Shown here piece after piece: positions 35,087 to 44,960 of a DNA stretch of 64,000 nucleotides. The notes beneath the pieces were generated by a model. It saw only the letters and a list, made by a program, of their open reading frames with translations. It was not told the origin of the DNA and searched no databases. The DNA lies in the NCBI GenBank assembly GCA_003001975.1, contig PVUG01000009.1, forward strand, positions 156,847 through 220,846, written 5' to 3'. Position 1 is the stretch's first letter; each line of letters begins with the position of its first letter. The position numbers and the translations under genes were made by a program. This stretch comes from Martelella mediterranea. GTDB lineage: Bacteria > Pseudomonadota > Alphaproteobacteria > Rhizobiales > Rhizobiaceae.

Positions 35087-36123
35087 GTGTGGCTTTCGCC
35101 CTGATAGTCCTCGACCCGATAGTCTCCCGGTTCCACTTCTTCCAGATAGACCGGCCCGATGGGCACCTTGCCGTGGCCGCCGGGAATATCGAGCACATAG
35201 GTCGGCAGGCAAAGCCCTGATACCCGGCCGCGCAGCGCCCGCATGATCGCCTGGCCGCGCGCAATCGGCACGGCGAAATGGCTGACCCCCTTGGCGTGAT
35301 CGAGATGATGCAGATAGTAGGGTTTGACCCGGTTGGTCAAAAGCGCGCGAAACAGGGCTGCAAGCGTTTCGGCATCATCATTGACGCCCTTCAGCAGGAC
35401 CGTCTGCGAAAAAAGCGGGATGCCGTTATCGGCCAGCCGCGCCAGTCCCGCCTTCACCGCATCCGTCAGTTCGCGGGCATGATTGACGTGGATGACGATG
35501 TTGACGGTTTTCCGCGCGCGTTTCAGTGCCGTGATCAGCCCGTCGGTGATCCGTTCCGGCGAGACGAGCGGCGCGCGGGTGTGAAAGCGGATAACGCCGA
35601 CATGGGCGACCCCACCGAGCGCTTCCATCAGCGCCGCGAGCCGCCGGTCCGACAGCACCAGCGGATCACCGCCCGACAGGATGACCTCGAAGATCTCCTC
35701 ATGCGCGCGGATATAATCGAGCGCGGTTTCAAGCTCGGCACGATCCAGGGCGGCGTCGGGGCTGCCGACTGTTTCCCGGCGGAAACAGAAGCGGCAATAA
35801 ACCTGACATGTATGGGTGGGTTTCAAAAGCAGGCGGTCGGGATAGCGGTGGGTGATGCCCTTTTCGCGCTCGAACACCTGATCGCCGATCGGGTCTTCGC
35901 TTTCGTCGTTGCGATGGTCGAGTTCACGGGCATCGGGCACATATTGGGTGCGCAGCGGATCGCCGGCCTCTGCGCCTTCAAGCGCCTCAAGCACATGGGC
36001 GGGAATGCGGATGCGGAAATTCTCCTCCACGGCCTGAAGACGCGCATGCTCCTCGGGTCGCACCAGGGCATGGTCCACCAGCCCGCGCGCATTCACCACC
36101 GCTTTCGCACCGTTCTTCGTCAT
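35068..36123 (-). CDS. Lysine 2,3-aminomutase-like radical SAM protein (KamA/EpmB family)
   Basis: 351 residues. Cluster motif CQVYCRFCFRR (Cys106, Cys110, Cys113) in LLLKPTHTCQVYC, PLP lysine region near the C-terminus (PTYVLDIPGGHGKVPIGP), and GDQVFEREKGITHRYPDR as in EpmB/YodO. Uses a 4Fe-4S cluster, SAM and PLP. Could be the EpmB that beta-lysylates EF-P together with EpmA, or a free-lysine mutase; neither epmA nor efp lies nearby in the window. Tail-to-tail overlap with the BadF gene. Confidence 0.88.
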   Translation of the reverse strand: MTKNGAKAVVNARGLVDHALVRPEEHARLQAVEENFRIRIPAHVLEALEGAEAGDPLRTQYVPDARELDHRNDESEDPIGDQVFEREKGITHRYPDRLLLKPTHTCQVYCRFCFRRETVGSPDAALDRAELETALDYIRAHEEIFEVILSGGDPLVLSDRRLAALMEALGGVAHVGVIRFHTRAPLVSPERITDGLITALKRARKTVNIVIHVNHARELTDAVKAGLARLADNGIPLFSQTVLLKGVNDDAETLAALFRALLTNRVKPYYLHHLDHAKGVSHFAVPIARGQAIMRALRGRVSGLCLPTYVLDIPGGHGKVPIGPVYLEEVEPGDYRVEDYQGESHTYTDWH

Positions 36124-36257
36124 CTCTGCCCGTTCTGCCGCTTTCCGGCCCGCAGCCGGCCTCCGTTCCGCCTTCTACGCCATCCGCCGGTCAAGTCAAA
36201 GGGTGCGATACACAGCCGGAAACCGCAGGCAGGACAGGCGTGGCGGCGGTGGAAACC

Positions 36258-36833
36258 TCAATCGTCCCAGCCGATGACATCCAGTTCCGGCCACAGCGTC
36301 TGCCAGCGCTCCGCCTTGTTTTCATAGACCTCACGCGAGGCCTGTGTCTTGTTGGGTCGCACCGTGGCGCTCATCAGGTCGTCAAAGCCGAAGGGCGCGT
36401 CCCATTGCCAGCCGTCGGCAACCGGCCTGATGCCGATCGACGTGGCCGTTGCCGGAAAGGTAGTGATCGCGTCGGAAACGCTGTCATACGGCTCGATCCC
36501 GTAACCGAAGCGTTCGCCATACCATAAATGCACGCGCGCCTGATTCTTGACGTCGATCCACGCGGGCACGCTTTCAAACAGGGCCCGCACCCGCGCAGCC
36601 TGCCGCGCCTCGCCGCGTTCCGAAAGGTCGCCGGGATCGAAATAGACAATATCGATATCGGCGATGCCATGGCCCGGATCATAACCGAAGCGCCGGTTCC
36701 ACACTGTCTGCGCCAGAGCGCCGGCCACCAGCCAGCAGTCGGGCAGGCCGATACGGTCGAAATTTTCCAGAATGGGTGAAATCAGCGGGCTTGCGGTCAA
36801 GGCGGACACAAGCCGCGCGCAGTGGTCGTCCAT
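36258..36833 (-). CDS. Nucleotidyltransferase family protein (DUF925-type)
   Basis: 191 residues beginning MDDHCARLVSALTASPLISPILENFDRIGLPDCWLVAGALAQTVWNRRFG. ADIDIVYFDPGDLSE carries the Asp-x-Asp metal site of a nucleotidyltransferase, and VHLWYGERFGYGIEPYDSVSDAITTFPATATSIGIR is typical of the family formerly DUF925. Substrate unknown. ATG 36833 chosen because the upstream extension (MCTCNRQVL...) is not family-like. Stands alone. Confidence 0.78.
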   Translation of the reverse strand: MDDHCARLVSALTASPLISPILENFDRIGLPDCWLVAGALAQTVWNRRFGYDPGHGIADIDIVYFDPGDLSERGEARQAARVRALFESVPAWIDVKNQARVHLWYGERFGYGIEPYDSVSDAITTFPATATSIGIRPVADGWQWDAPFGFDDLMSATVRPNKTQASREVYENKAERWQTLWPELDVIGWDD

Positions 36834-37152
36834 CGATATCCTCTTAAAGGCCCGGATACCCCGGCGCCGACCTTTAAAAAATCGGCATAAAACCTGACGA
36901 TTGCAAGTGCACAAGCCATGCGAAAGCGATTTTTCCTGATCTTACATTGCCGGGAAAATGACGGCGATCAAGGTGGCTTTGTGCTGCTGTAAAATGACCA
37001 AAAAGTAATTGAAATAAAAACACAAATTCCCGAACATACCCCTTGAAAAGGCCGCATTCCGGACCTTTCATTAAGGTGTGACCGGCAGCGCCCGTCGGCG
37101 CGTCCGATCATCCTGCCCGCAGCTTTTTCGCGGCAAAGATTGGAGGCTCACA
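36834..37152. other. AT-rich divergent promoter region before gldA
   Basis: 319 bp between the divergent nucleotidyltransferase and glycerol dehydrogenase genes. Markedly AT-rich around 36970-37050. I see no gene, repeat or convincing operator; it presumably holds both promoters. Confidence 0.5.
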
Positions 37153-38253
37153 ATGATCTCAACAACCATTTTTCCCGGACGTTATGTCCAGGGTTCCGAT
37201 GCAATCGGCCAGCTCACTACGGAAATCGCCCGTCTCGGCAATTTCGCATTTGCGATCGTCGACAAGGGCGTGATGGCGCTGGTGCGCGATACCGTCAAGA
37301 CCGATGACAAGGCAAAAATCGCCGTGGAGGCGTTCAACGGCGAATGCTCGGATGAGGAAATCGAACGCATCGGCAAGCGCGTGGCCGCGGAAGGGGCCAA
37401 TGTCATTGCCGGGATCGGCGGCGGCAAGGCGCTCGACACTGCCAAGGCCGTCGCCCACGCCGCCGGCCTGCCGGTGGTGATCGTGCCGACGCTGGCCTCG
37501 ACAGACGCACCCTGCAGCGCGCTTTCGGTGATCTATACCGCCGAAGGGGCGTTCAAACGCTATCTGGTGCTGCCGAAAAACCCGGATGTGGTGCTGGTCG
37601 ATACCACGCTGGTGGTCGGTGCGCCGGTCCGCCTTTTCGTCGCCGGCATGGGCGATGCGCTTTCGACCTGGTTCGAGGCGGAAGACTGCAAACAGACCGG
37701 CAGCGCCAACATGACCGGCCGCGTCGGCTCGATGACGGCCTATGGTCTGGCCCGCATGTGTTTCGACACGCTGCTTGCCGATGGCGCGGCGGCCAAAGCG
37801 GCGGCCTCTCAGAAGATCGTGACACCGGAATTCGAGCGGATCGTCGAGGCCAATACGCTGCTGTCCGGTCTCGGTTTCGAAAGCGGCGGGCTTTCCGGCG
37901 CCCATGCGATCCACAATGGCCTGACCGCGCTTGAGGGCACGCATGGCTACTGGCATGGCGAAAAGGTCGCGATCGGCACCCAGTCGCTGTTGATGCTGAC
38001 CAAACGCCCGCGAGAAATCGTCAATGCCGTCTACGGTTTCTGCGAAGCGATCGGCCTACCGATGACGCTTGCCGATATCGGCATCGGCGATGCGACGGAC
38101 GAGCAGTTGCTCGAAGTGGCAAAACTGGCCTGCGACCCGGCCGATACGATGGGCAATGTGCCCGGTTCGGTCACGCCGAAGGACGTGGTTGCCGCCATCA
38201 GGGCCGCTGACGCCGAAGGACGGGCCCGCAAGGCAAAACAGCTCGCCGCATAA
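37153..38253 (+). CDS. gldA: Glycerol dehydrogenase
   Basis: 366-residue iron/zinc-dependent alcohol dehydrogenase of the GldA group, oxidising glycerol to dihydroxyacetone with NAD. N-terminal FPGRYVQGSDAIGQL, NAD-binding IAGIGGGKALDTAKAVAHAAGLPVV, substrate/metal segments VPTLASTDAPCSALSV, FVAGMGDALSTWFEA, LSGAHAIHNGLTALEGTHGYWHGEKVA with the metal Asp and His residues. GGAGG lies seven bases before ATG 37153. Single gene with a strong terminator. Confidence 0.93.
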   Translation: MISTTIFPGRYVQGSDAIGQLTTEIARLGNFAFAIVDKGVMALVRDTVKTDDKAKIAVEAFNGECSDEEIERIGKRVAAEGANVIAGIGGGKALDTAKAVAHAAGLPVVIVPTLASTDAPCSALSVIYTAEGAFKRYLVLPKNPDVVLVDTTLVVGAPVRLFVAGMGDALSTWFEAEDCKQTGSANMTGRVGSMTAYGLARMCFDTLLADGAAAKAAASQKIVTPEFERIVEANTLLSGLGFESGGLSGAHAIHNGLTALEGTHGYWHGEKVAIGTQSLLMLTKRPREIVNAVYGFCEAIGLPMTLADIGIGDATDEQLLEVAKLACDPADTMGNVPGSVTPKDVVAAIRAADAEGRARKAKQLAA

Positions 38254-38270
38254 GACACGTCAAACGGAAA

Positions 38271-38295
38271 ACGGCCGGGCGGGGTGCCCGGCCGT
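38271..38295. terminator. Bidirectional terminator between gldA and fdhD
   Basis: Perfect 10-bp stem ACGGCCGGGC / GCCCGGCCGT, loop GGGGT. CAAGTTTT follows on the plus strand and TTTCC on the minus strand, so it can stop both convergent genes. It touches the fdhD stop codon. Confidence 0.75.
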
Positions 38296-39110
38296 CAAGT
38301 TTTGATGCGCGCGCCATGGGTGAATACCGAAAACCCATCGCCGCGCGCACTTGCAACCAGCGTGATACCGGCTTTTTCTGCCGTCTCGACCGCAAGGGCG
38401 GTCGGCTGTGAAACCGCGATCAGCACCGGGGCACCGGCAATCGCCGCCTTCTGCACCATTTCGACGGAAAGACGGCTGGTGACGACAAAGGCGCCGCCCC
38501 GGGCAGCCATCTGCTCGCGAGCGAGCGCGCCGATGAGCTTGTCGAGCGCATTATGGCGGCCGACATCCTCGCGCACCGCCGTCATGCCCTTGTCCGGACG
38601 ATAAAAGCCTGCGCCATGCACGGCGCGGGTTTCGGCAAACAGCGGCTGGAGACCGGAAAGGACGGTCATTGCCCGGTCGATGTCGTCGGCGGTTATTGTA
38701 AACCGGTCGTCTTCGACCGATGGAACCGGCCGCATGGCGGCTTCGATACCTTCCAGCCCGCACAGACCACAGCCGACAGGACCGGCCATGGAGCGGCGTC
38801 TTGCCGCCAGTTCAGCCGAGCGATCCTCTGCAAGCGCGATCTGCAGATCAATCCCGGTCTCGAAGGCAATGATCTCGACCGAGAGAATTTCGTCCGAATG
38901 CCGGATGATGCCCTCTGTGAGGCTGAAACCATAGGCAAAATCGATGAGATCGGCGGGTGTGGCCATCAGCACTGCGTGGGACGAACCGCCATAGCTCATC
39001 GCCACGGCCGTTTCGGCGGCGAGGGCGGGCGGGCTGCCGGCGGTCTTCCGGCTGCCGACGGCAAACAGCGGCCGGCGCGCAAGCACGGCTGGCGGCACCC
39101 CCTCAGCCAT
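38295..39110 (-). CDS. fdhD: Formate dehydrogenase accessory sulfurtransferase FdhD
   Basis: 271 residues. Passes sulfur to the molybdenum cofactor of formate dehydrogenase. The essential Cys motif is present in VGCGLCGLE (Cys114, Cys117); LIDFAYGFSLTEGII, EDVGRHNALDKLIGAL and SRLSVEMVQKAAIAGAPVL are family hallmarks. ATG 39110 overlaps the stop of the MocR gene by 8 bp; the frame from 39164 begins inside that gene without support. No formate dehydrogenase genes are in the window. Confidence 0.93.
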   Translation of the reverse strand: MAEGVPPAVLARRPLFAVGSRKTAGSPPALAAETAVAMSYGGSSHAVLMATPADLIDFAYGFSLTEGIIRHSDEILSVEIIAFETGIDLQIALAEDRSAELAARRRSMAGPVGCGLCGLEGIEAAMRPVPSVEDDRFTITADDIDRAMTVLSGLQPLFAETRAVHGAGFYRPDKGMTAVREDVGRHNALDKLIGALAREQMAARGGAFVVTSRLSVEMVQKAAIAGAPVLIAVSQPTALAVETAEKAGITLVASARGDGFSVFTHGARIKT

Positions 39111-40500
39111 TGCCGGCCACCGCCGGGCGCGACTTGCGCTCCCCTTCTTCCAGCATGGCGGCAATCAGCGCCAGCGATGATGAAAGCTCGATTTCCGACG
39201 AGGCGGCGAGCGCAACCCGAATGGCAGGCGGGGTGGGTTCCCGGCCCGAGCGGAACGAATTGCCCGCGGCAACCGCCACGCCGCGGTGGCGGGCGCGATC
39301 GACAAAGGCTGTCTCGTTGATCCCGTTCGGCAGCGGAATCCAGACATGCAGCGCACCGGGGGTGATGGCGCAGGCAACACCGGCAAGCTCCTTTTCGGCA
39401 ATCGCCCGGCGGCGCTTCAACGCCATGCGCTGCCAGTTGACCAGCTCCATCGCCGTGCCGTCGACAATCCAACGGCTGGCGATTTCCGCCATCACAGGCG
39501 TCGCGATCCAGTTGGCGGCAAGGTAACGATTGGAAACGGCGGCCCCGAACCGGTCAGGCGCGACCAGAAACCCGCATCTCAGCCCCGGGATCGTGTTCTT
39601 GGACAGATCGGTGATGTAAAGCGTGCGTTCCGGCGCGAAGGCGGCGACCGGCGGCGGCCGGTTTTCCACCAGCGGCCCCAGCACATCGTTTTCGATGATC
39701 GCAAGATCATATCTGCGGGCAATCGCCGCAATCGCGCGTCTGCGCGGCGCGCTCATCAGCGTTGCGCGCGGACCGGCGGCCGAGGGCTGCAGGAAGATCG
39801 CCCGCAGCCGCTTGCGGGCGGCCAGCGCCTCCAGCGCAGACGGCAACAGCCCGTCGGCATCGACAGCGACCGGCTCGAGGTCAATGCCGAGATAGCTGCT
39901 CAGCGGCCTGACCATCGGGTGGGTCAGGTCTTCCGCCGCCAGCGCCGCGCCCGGCGGGGCGACACTCATGAAGGCCGCCGTCATCGCATCGCTGGACCCA
40001 TTGGTCACCGTGATACCGTGATGCGGCACTTTCAGCCCGCAGGCCGCAAGCCAGTTGACGCCGGCCATGCGATAGCGCCGGAACAGCGCATTCGGGATCA
40101 TCGAGAAGGCCATATCCGGCGGCATGGAACTACCAAGTTCGGCGAAGGCGTTGCGAAACCGGCCAAGGCTGCGGCTTTCACAGACCGGCTTCAGGATCGA
40201 GAGATCGACGACACCGGACGCGCCTTCGCTCAGATGCGGGCGTTCCGGCGCAGTCGACACCGATTTGACATAGGACCCGCGCCCGACCTCGCCGACCACC
40301 AGCCCCCTTCTGGAGAGTTCCTCATAGGCACGGCTGACGGTCTGGACGGAGATTTTCAGATCGGCCGCCATCTCGCGTTGCGGCGGCAAACGCATGCCGT
40401 CGACCAGCAGGCCATCACGGATGGCGCCGGCGATCTGCTCGGCAAGGGAAAGATAGGCCGGTCGCTTGATCAGCCTGGGATTGGGACGCCATTTGGTCAT
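39103..40500 (-). CDS. MocR/PdxR-type regulator (GntR domain plus aminotransferase domain)
   Basis: 465 residues. N-terminal GntR winged helix (about 14-78: LAEQIAGAIRDGLLVDGMRLPPQREMAADLKISVQTVSRAYEELSRRGLV) joined to a fold-type I aminotransferase domain. The PLP-lysine region is DLSKNTIPGLRCGFLVAP and SSDAMTAAFMSVAPPG is the cofactor loop. Such proteins sense PLP or amino compounds and regulate nearby genes. Overlaps fdhD by 8 bp, so the two are co-transcribed; a link between them is not obvious. The target genes are unknown. Confidence 0.88.
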   Translation of the reverse strand: MTKWRPNPRLIKRPAYLSLAEQIAGAIRDGLLVDGMRLPPQREMAADLKISVQTVSRAYEELSRRGLVVGEVGRGSYVKSVSTAPERPHLSEGASGVVDLSILKPVCESRSLGRFRNAFAELGSSMPPDMAFSMIPNALFRRYRMAGVNWLAACGLKVPHHGITVTNGSSDAMTAAFMSVAPPGAALAAEDLTHPMVRPLSSYLGIDLEPVAVDADGLLPSALEALAARKRLRAIFLQPSAAGPRATLMSAPRRRAIAAIARRYDLAIIENDVLGPLVENRPPPVAAFAPERTLYITDLSKNTIPGLRCGFLVAPDRFGAAVSNRYLAANWIATPVMAEIASRWIVDGTAMELVNWQRMALKRRRAIAEKELAGVACAITPGALHVWIPLPNGINETAFVDRARHRGVAVAAGNSFRSGREPTPPAIRVALAASSEIELSSSLALIAAMLEEGERKSRPAVAGNG

Positions 40501-40678
40501 GTCCCATCGTGCGGCAAATCATATCAATTGACAAGAGTCCGCCAGCGGTTTGCGCGCCGGACAGGTTTTCATACAAGCCGTTGAATCCCGTGTGGTCCTT
40601 ACCGGTGGCAACCGAAGGATCAAGGACCATGGCACCCTCAAATCAGTGCAATTGGTCAAGGCAATATCAACGCAAGAA

Positions 40679-41731
40679 TCAGGTCCCGAGGCGGGTGATC
40701 TTGGTGCACAGCCAGTCGGCCAGCTTGAGCGAGGCGGCAGCGGCAGCCACCATCTGCGGCAGAGTCAGCCATTCAAGCGTCCAGGCAGCACCTGAGCGCT
40801 CCTGTTCATGCACCAGTGCCAGATGCATGGCCGAAAGCTGCGCCGCATTGAAGCGGGACAGCGACACCAGCACTTCCGCTGTTACCGGATTGCGCTTCCC
40901 CTCGATATCGGAGGATTCGCCACCGCCGGAAAGCTCGATTTCCTCGCCCATTTCGGCCAGAAGCGCGATATCGAGGCCGAACTTGCCGAGACTGCCGGTA
41001 ATCTGCGACATGGCCGAAGCGAATTCAGCCAGAACATTGCGCTGGTTCTGCCATTGCGGCGCATCGATCAGGCCGAGAAGATCGGCAAGCATTGCCCTGA
41101 CCTCGACGGCCTGCTCCGGCAGGCGGTGCAGGGTTCCGACAGCGCCGCCGAACTGGACCGCGAACAACTGACTGTCGACACGCAGCAGGAACTGCCGCAG
41201 ATACAGCACCGGCTCGCGCCAGGCGCGCAGGCGATCCGACACGGTGATCGGCATGGCCGGCTGCATGCGGGTGCGCCCCATCAGCGCGTTCTGGCCAAAG
41301 CGTGACTCGAGCGTATCCATGCGCTGGAACAGATGGTCCAGCCGGTCGATCAGCAGGGTCGAGACATCCGAAAGCCGCATCATCAGCGAGGTATCGATGA
41401 CATCCTGACTGGTGGCGCCGAAATGGACATAATCGGCCGCGTCCGGCCCGACTTCCGCGCGCAACTGGCGCACGAGGTCCGGCACCACGATGCCGTCGCG
41501 CCCGGTCGCCTTCTTCAATGCGGCAATGTCGGGTGAAAACGTGGCGCAGACAGCGCCGATGCGCTCGGCCGCGGCCTCGGGAATCACACCGGCGCGGGCC
41601 TCGGCCTCTGCAAGCGCGGCCTCGAAGGCCAGCATCGCCCTGATTTCAGCATCGAGCGAAAAGAAGGCGGCAACCTCATCGTCGCCAACCAGACCCGAAA
41701 GCACAGGATGATCAAAAGCAGAATAACTCAT
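40679..41731 (-). CDS. pcaB: 3-Carboxy-cis,cis-muconate cycloisomerase (PcaB) homologue
   Basis: 350 residues of the fumarase/aspartase superfamily, PcaB branch. VHFGATSQDVIDTSLMMRL (catalytic His region) and the GxSSxxxxKxNP loop near 264-281 are visible, but the loop reads GGGESSDIEGKRNPVTAEV where PcaB normally has SSAMPHKxNP. The C-terminal lyase domain is short. Would convert 3-carboxy-muconate to gamma-carboxymuconolactone in protocatechuate degradation; no other pca genes are present nearby. It may have a different substrate. Confidence 0.72.
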   Translation of the reverse strand: MSYSAFDHPVLSGLVGDDEVAAFFSLDAEIRAMLAFEAALAEAEARAGVIPEAAAERIGAVCATFSPDIAALKKATGRDGIVVPDLVRQLRAEVGPDAADYVHFGATSQDVIDTSLMMRLSDVSTLLIDRLDHLFQRMDTLESRFGQNALMGRTRMQPAMPITVSDRLRAWREPVLYLRQFLLRVDSQLFAVQFGGAVGTLHRLPEQAVEVRAMLADLLGLIDAPQWQNQRNVLAEFASAMSQITGSLGKFGLDIALLAEMGEEIELSGGGESSDIEGKRNPVTAEVLVSLSRFNAAQLSAMHLALVHEQERSGAAWTLEWLTLPQMVAAAAASLKLADWLCTKITRLGT

Positions 41732-41934
41732 GGATTGTGATCACTTGCTACCGACAGCGCGGGAAGGCATCGCCCCTCCCGACTGACACGAATACCGGGA
41801 AACCGGCATACTCGAACTGCCTCACCTTGCGACAATGGAAAGCCGAGTGCAAGGGCCCGGCCCTGTTTTCCCGGTCTCCACCCGTCAAAGAACAGGAAAA
41901 TCGCAGCCGGCGCCCGGGGCGGACCGGACACAAA

Positions 41935-41962
41935 AAACCGGGCGATTTTCACCGCCCGGTTT
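41935..41962 (-). terminator. Terminator of acnA
   Basis: Stem AAACCGGGCG / CGCCCGGTTT (41935-41944, 41953-41962), 8-nt loop. On the minus strand it runs into TTTTTT, 30 bp after the acnA stop. Confidence 0.85.
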
Positions 41963-41991
41963 CAAATTTCACATCAATGATGCGCGCCTTG

Positions 41992-44703
41992 TCAGGCGGC
42001 CAGATCGCGCAGAACGGTCTGCAGGATGCCGCCATTGTTGACGTAGGTGAGCTCGTCGAGCGTGTCGATGCGGCAAAGGATCGGAACGTCCTTCACCGTA
42101 CCGTCGGCGAAGGTCACCTTGGCAACCTTCTTTTCGCGCGGCTTGATGTCGGCGAGACCTTCGATGGTGACGGTTTCGTCGCCTTTCAGGCCCAGGCTTT
42201 CCCAGCTTGCACCGTCTTCGAAGGTGAACGGGATGACGCCCATGCCGACCAGGTTCGAGCGGTGGATACGCTCGTAGCTTTCGGCAATCACGGCGCGCAC
42301 GCCCAAGAGGTTGGTGCCCTTGGCCGCCCAGTCACGCGACGAGCCGTTGCCGTATTCGCCACCGGCGAAGATAACCAACGGAACGCCTTCCTTGCGGTAT
42401 TCCATCGCCGCGTCGAAAATCGACATCTCTTCCTTGGACGGATAGTGGATGGTGTAGCCACCTTCCTTGCCGTTCGGGCCGAGCATGTGATTGCGGATGC
42501 GGATATTGGCGAAGGTGCCGCGCATCATCACTTCGTGATTGCCGCGCCGGGTGCCGTACTGGTTGAAGTCGGCAACCGCCACATCGTGACCCATCAGATA
42601 TTCACCGGCAGGCGACTGCGCCTTGATCGAACCGGCCGGGGAAATGTGGTCGGTGGTGATCTTGTCGCCGAACAGACCGAGGATGCGGGCATTCTCGATA
42701 TCGGAAACGGCCGTTGGCGTCTTGCCCATGCCGACGAAATAGGGCGGGTTCTGGACATAGGTCGAGTTGTCGTCCCAGGCATAGGTCTGGCCATCGGGAA
42801 TCTGAACCGCCTGCCAGTTTTCGTCGCCCTTGAACACGTCGGCATATTTGCTTTCGTAAAGCTCGCGGGTGACGTATTTCTCGATCGTCTCCTGGACTTC
42901 CTTGGCCGACGGCCAGATGTCCTTGAGGTAAACCGGGTTGCCGTCCTTGTCCTCGCCGAGCGGCTCGGTGGTCAGGTCCTTGGTGACCGTGCCGGCCAGC
43001 GCATGGGCGACGACCAGCGGCGGGGAGGCCAGGTAGTTGGCCTGAACATCCGGCGAGATGCGGCCTTCGAAGTTGCGGTTACCGGAGAGAACGCCGGCGG
43101 CAATCAGGCCCTTGTCGTTGATGGTCTTGGAGACCGGGCCCGGCAGCGGACCGGAATTGCCGATGCAGGTGGTGCAGCCGAAACCGACAAGGTTGAAGCC
43201 GAGCGCATCGAGATCGTCCTGAAGACCGGCCTTTTCCAGATATTCGGCAACGACCTGGGATCCGGGTGCCAGCGAGGTCTTGACCCACGGCTTGGTCTTC
43301 AGACCCCTGGCAACGGCGTTGCGGGCCAGAAGACCGGCGGCGATCAGCACGGACGGGTTGGAGGTGTTGGTGCACGACGTGATCGCGGCAATGGCGACAT
43401 CGCCGTGGCCGAGGTCGTAATCCGTGCCCTCGACGGCGTAACGCTTGCCGAGGTCACCCTCTTCCTTGTTGTACATGTTGACCATCGCATCGGAAAAACC
43501 GGAGGCGATGTTTTCGAGCGCGATGCGGCCTTCCGGACGCTTCGGACCGGCCATCGACGGCACGACATCGCCGAGGTCGAGTTCCAGCGTGTCGGTGAAG
43601 ACAAGCTCGTCGCCATCGCCTTCGCGGAACATGCCCTGGGCCTTGGTGTAGGCTTCAACCAGCGCGATACGGTCCTTGGTGCGGCCCGACATGTCGAGGT
43701 AGCGCAGCGTTTCGCCATCGACGGGGAAGAAGCCGCAGGTGGCGCCGTATTCCGGGCCCATATTGCCGATGGTGGCGCGGTCGGCAAGCGTCATGGAATC
43801 GAGGCCGTGGCCGTAGAATTCGACGAACTTGGAGACAACGCCCTTCTTGCGCAGCATCTGCACGACGGTGAGCACGAGGTCGGTCGCGGTGACGCCTTCC
43901 TTCAGCTCGCCCGTCAGCTTGAAGCCGATGACTTCCGGCAGCAGCATGGATACCGGCTGGCCGAGCATGGCCGCTTCGGCCTCGATACCGCCAACGCCCC
44001 AGCCGAGAACACCAAGACCGTTGATCATGGTGGTGTGGCTGTCGGTGCCGACGCAGGTGTCGGGATAGGCGATTTCGGAGCCGTCTTCTTCCTTGGTCCA
44101 GACAGCCTGGCCCAGATATTCGAGGTTCACCTGATGACAGATGCCGGTGCCGGGGGGAACAACGCGGAAGTTCTTGAACGCCTGCTGGCCCCATTTCAGG
44201 AAGCGGTAGCGTTCGCCATTGCGCTTGTATTCATATTCGACGTTGTGCGCGAAAGCCTGCGGCGTGCCGAATTCGTCAACGATGACCGAGTGGTCGATAA
44301 CGAGATCGACGGGAACCAGCGGATTGATCTTTTCCGGGTCGCCGCCGAGATTGACGATGCCGTCACGCATGGCCGCAAGGTCGACAACGGCGGGAACGCC
44401 GGTGAAGTCCTGCATCAGCACGCGGGCCGGACGATATGCGATTTCAGCACCCGCGGTGCCCTTGTCGTTGAGCCACTTGGCGACAGCGATAATGTCGTCT
44501 TTGGTGACCGAGCGGCCATCTTCGTTGCGAAGAAGGTTTTCCAGAAGCACCTTCATGGAGAAAGGAAGCTTCGAAACGCCTGCAAGCCCGTTTGCTTCGG
44601 CCTTGGGCAGGCTGAAGTAAACATACTCTTTTCCGTCCACATCGAGTGTGGAGCGACATTCAAAACTGTCGAGTGATTTAGCCACGGATAAAACCCCGCT
44701 CAT
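41992..44703 (-). CDS. acnA: Aconitate hydratase A
   Basis: 903-residue monomeric 4Fe-4S aconitase of the TCA cycle; may also hydrate 2-methylaconitate in the methylcitrate cycle (genes at 28-31 kb). The cluster Cys residues appear in [14 protein letters not shown] and [36 protein letters not shown] and the C-terminal swivel domain ([37 protein letters not shown]) are complete. ATG 44703 has GAGG nine bases upstream; ATG 44718 or GTG 44685 are alternatives. Divergent from ccmA, with 257 bp of promoter DNA. Confidence 0.96.
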   Translation of the reverse strand: MSGVLSVAKSLDSFECRSTLDVDGKEYVYFSLPKAEANGLAGVSKLPFSMKVLLENLLRNEDGRSVTKDDIIAVAKWLNDKGTAGAEIAYRPARVLMQDFTGVPAVVDLAAMRDGIVNLGGDPEKINPLVPVDLVIDHSVIVDEFGTPQAFAHNVEYEYKRNGERYRFLKWGQQAFKNFRVVPPGTGICHQVNLEYLGQAVWTKEEDGSEIAYPDTCVGTDSHTTMINGLGVLGWGVGGIEAEAAMLGQPVSMLLPEVIGFKLTGELKEGVTATDLVLTVVQMLRKKGVVSKFVEFYGHGLDSMTLADRATIGNMGPEYGATCGFFPVDGETLRYLDMSGRTKDRIALVEAYTKAQGMFREGDGDELVFTDTLELDLGDVVPSMAGPKRPEGRIALENIASGFSDAMVNMYNKEEGDLGKRYAVEGTDYDLGHGDVAIAAITSCTNTSNPSVLIAAGLLARNAVARGLKTKPWVKTSLAPGSQVVAEYLEKAGLQDDLDALGFNLVGFGCTTCIGNSGPLPGPVSKTINDKGLIAAGVLSGNRNFEGRISPDVQANYLASPPLVVAHALAGTVTKDLTTEPLGEDKDGNPVYLKDIWPSAKEVQETIEKYVTRELYESKYADVFKGDENWQAVQIPDGQTYAWDDNSTYVQNPPYFVGMGKTPTAVSDIENARILGLFGDKITTDHISPAGSIKAQSPAGEYLMGHDVAVADFNQYGTRRGNHEVMMRGTFANIRIRNHMLGPNGKEGGYTIHYPSKEEMSIFDAAMEYRKEGVPLVIFAGGEYGNGSSRDWAAKGTNLLGVRAVIAESYERIHRSNLVGMGVIPFTFEDGASWESLGLKGDETVTIEGLADIKPREKKVAKVTFADGTVKDVPILCRIDTLDELTYVNNGGILQTVLRDLAA

Positions 44704-44960
44704 TCTGATTGGCCTCAACCAGCCGTGCGAACGCCTATGTACTTACGACATCAGGATGCGGGTGCGACCATTTCCGCTGTCCGCACGCGGGACATAATGC
44801 CCCAGGTTCGGCACAAGGATGTGTTTCACGCCGGCCGCTGGCGTGGTTGCGCATTGTATAGATAATTTCTAAGAAAGGTGCCAGATAAACAATGGTTGAA
44901 ATTTAAATTTTTTTATCAACCGACAAGTTACGGGGTCCGGCGGCCTTCGCCGAAGGGGTA

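Noticed and set aside
41737..44676. 979-codon open frame on the plus strand
   Set aside because: Exact antisense of acnA; the product has no domains, and such frames are expected in high-GC codon-biased genes.
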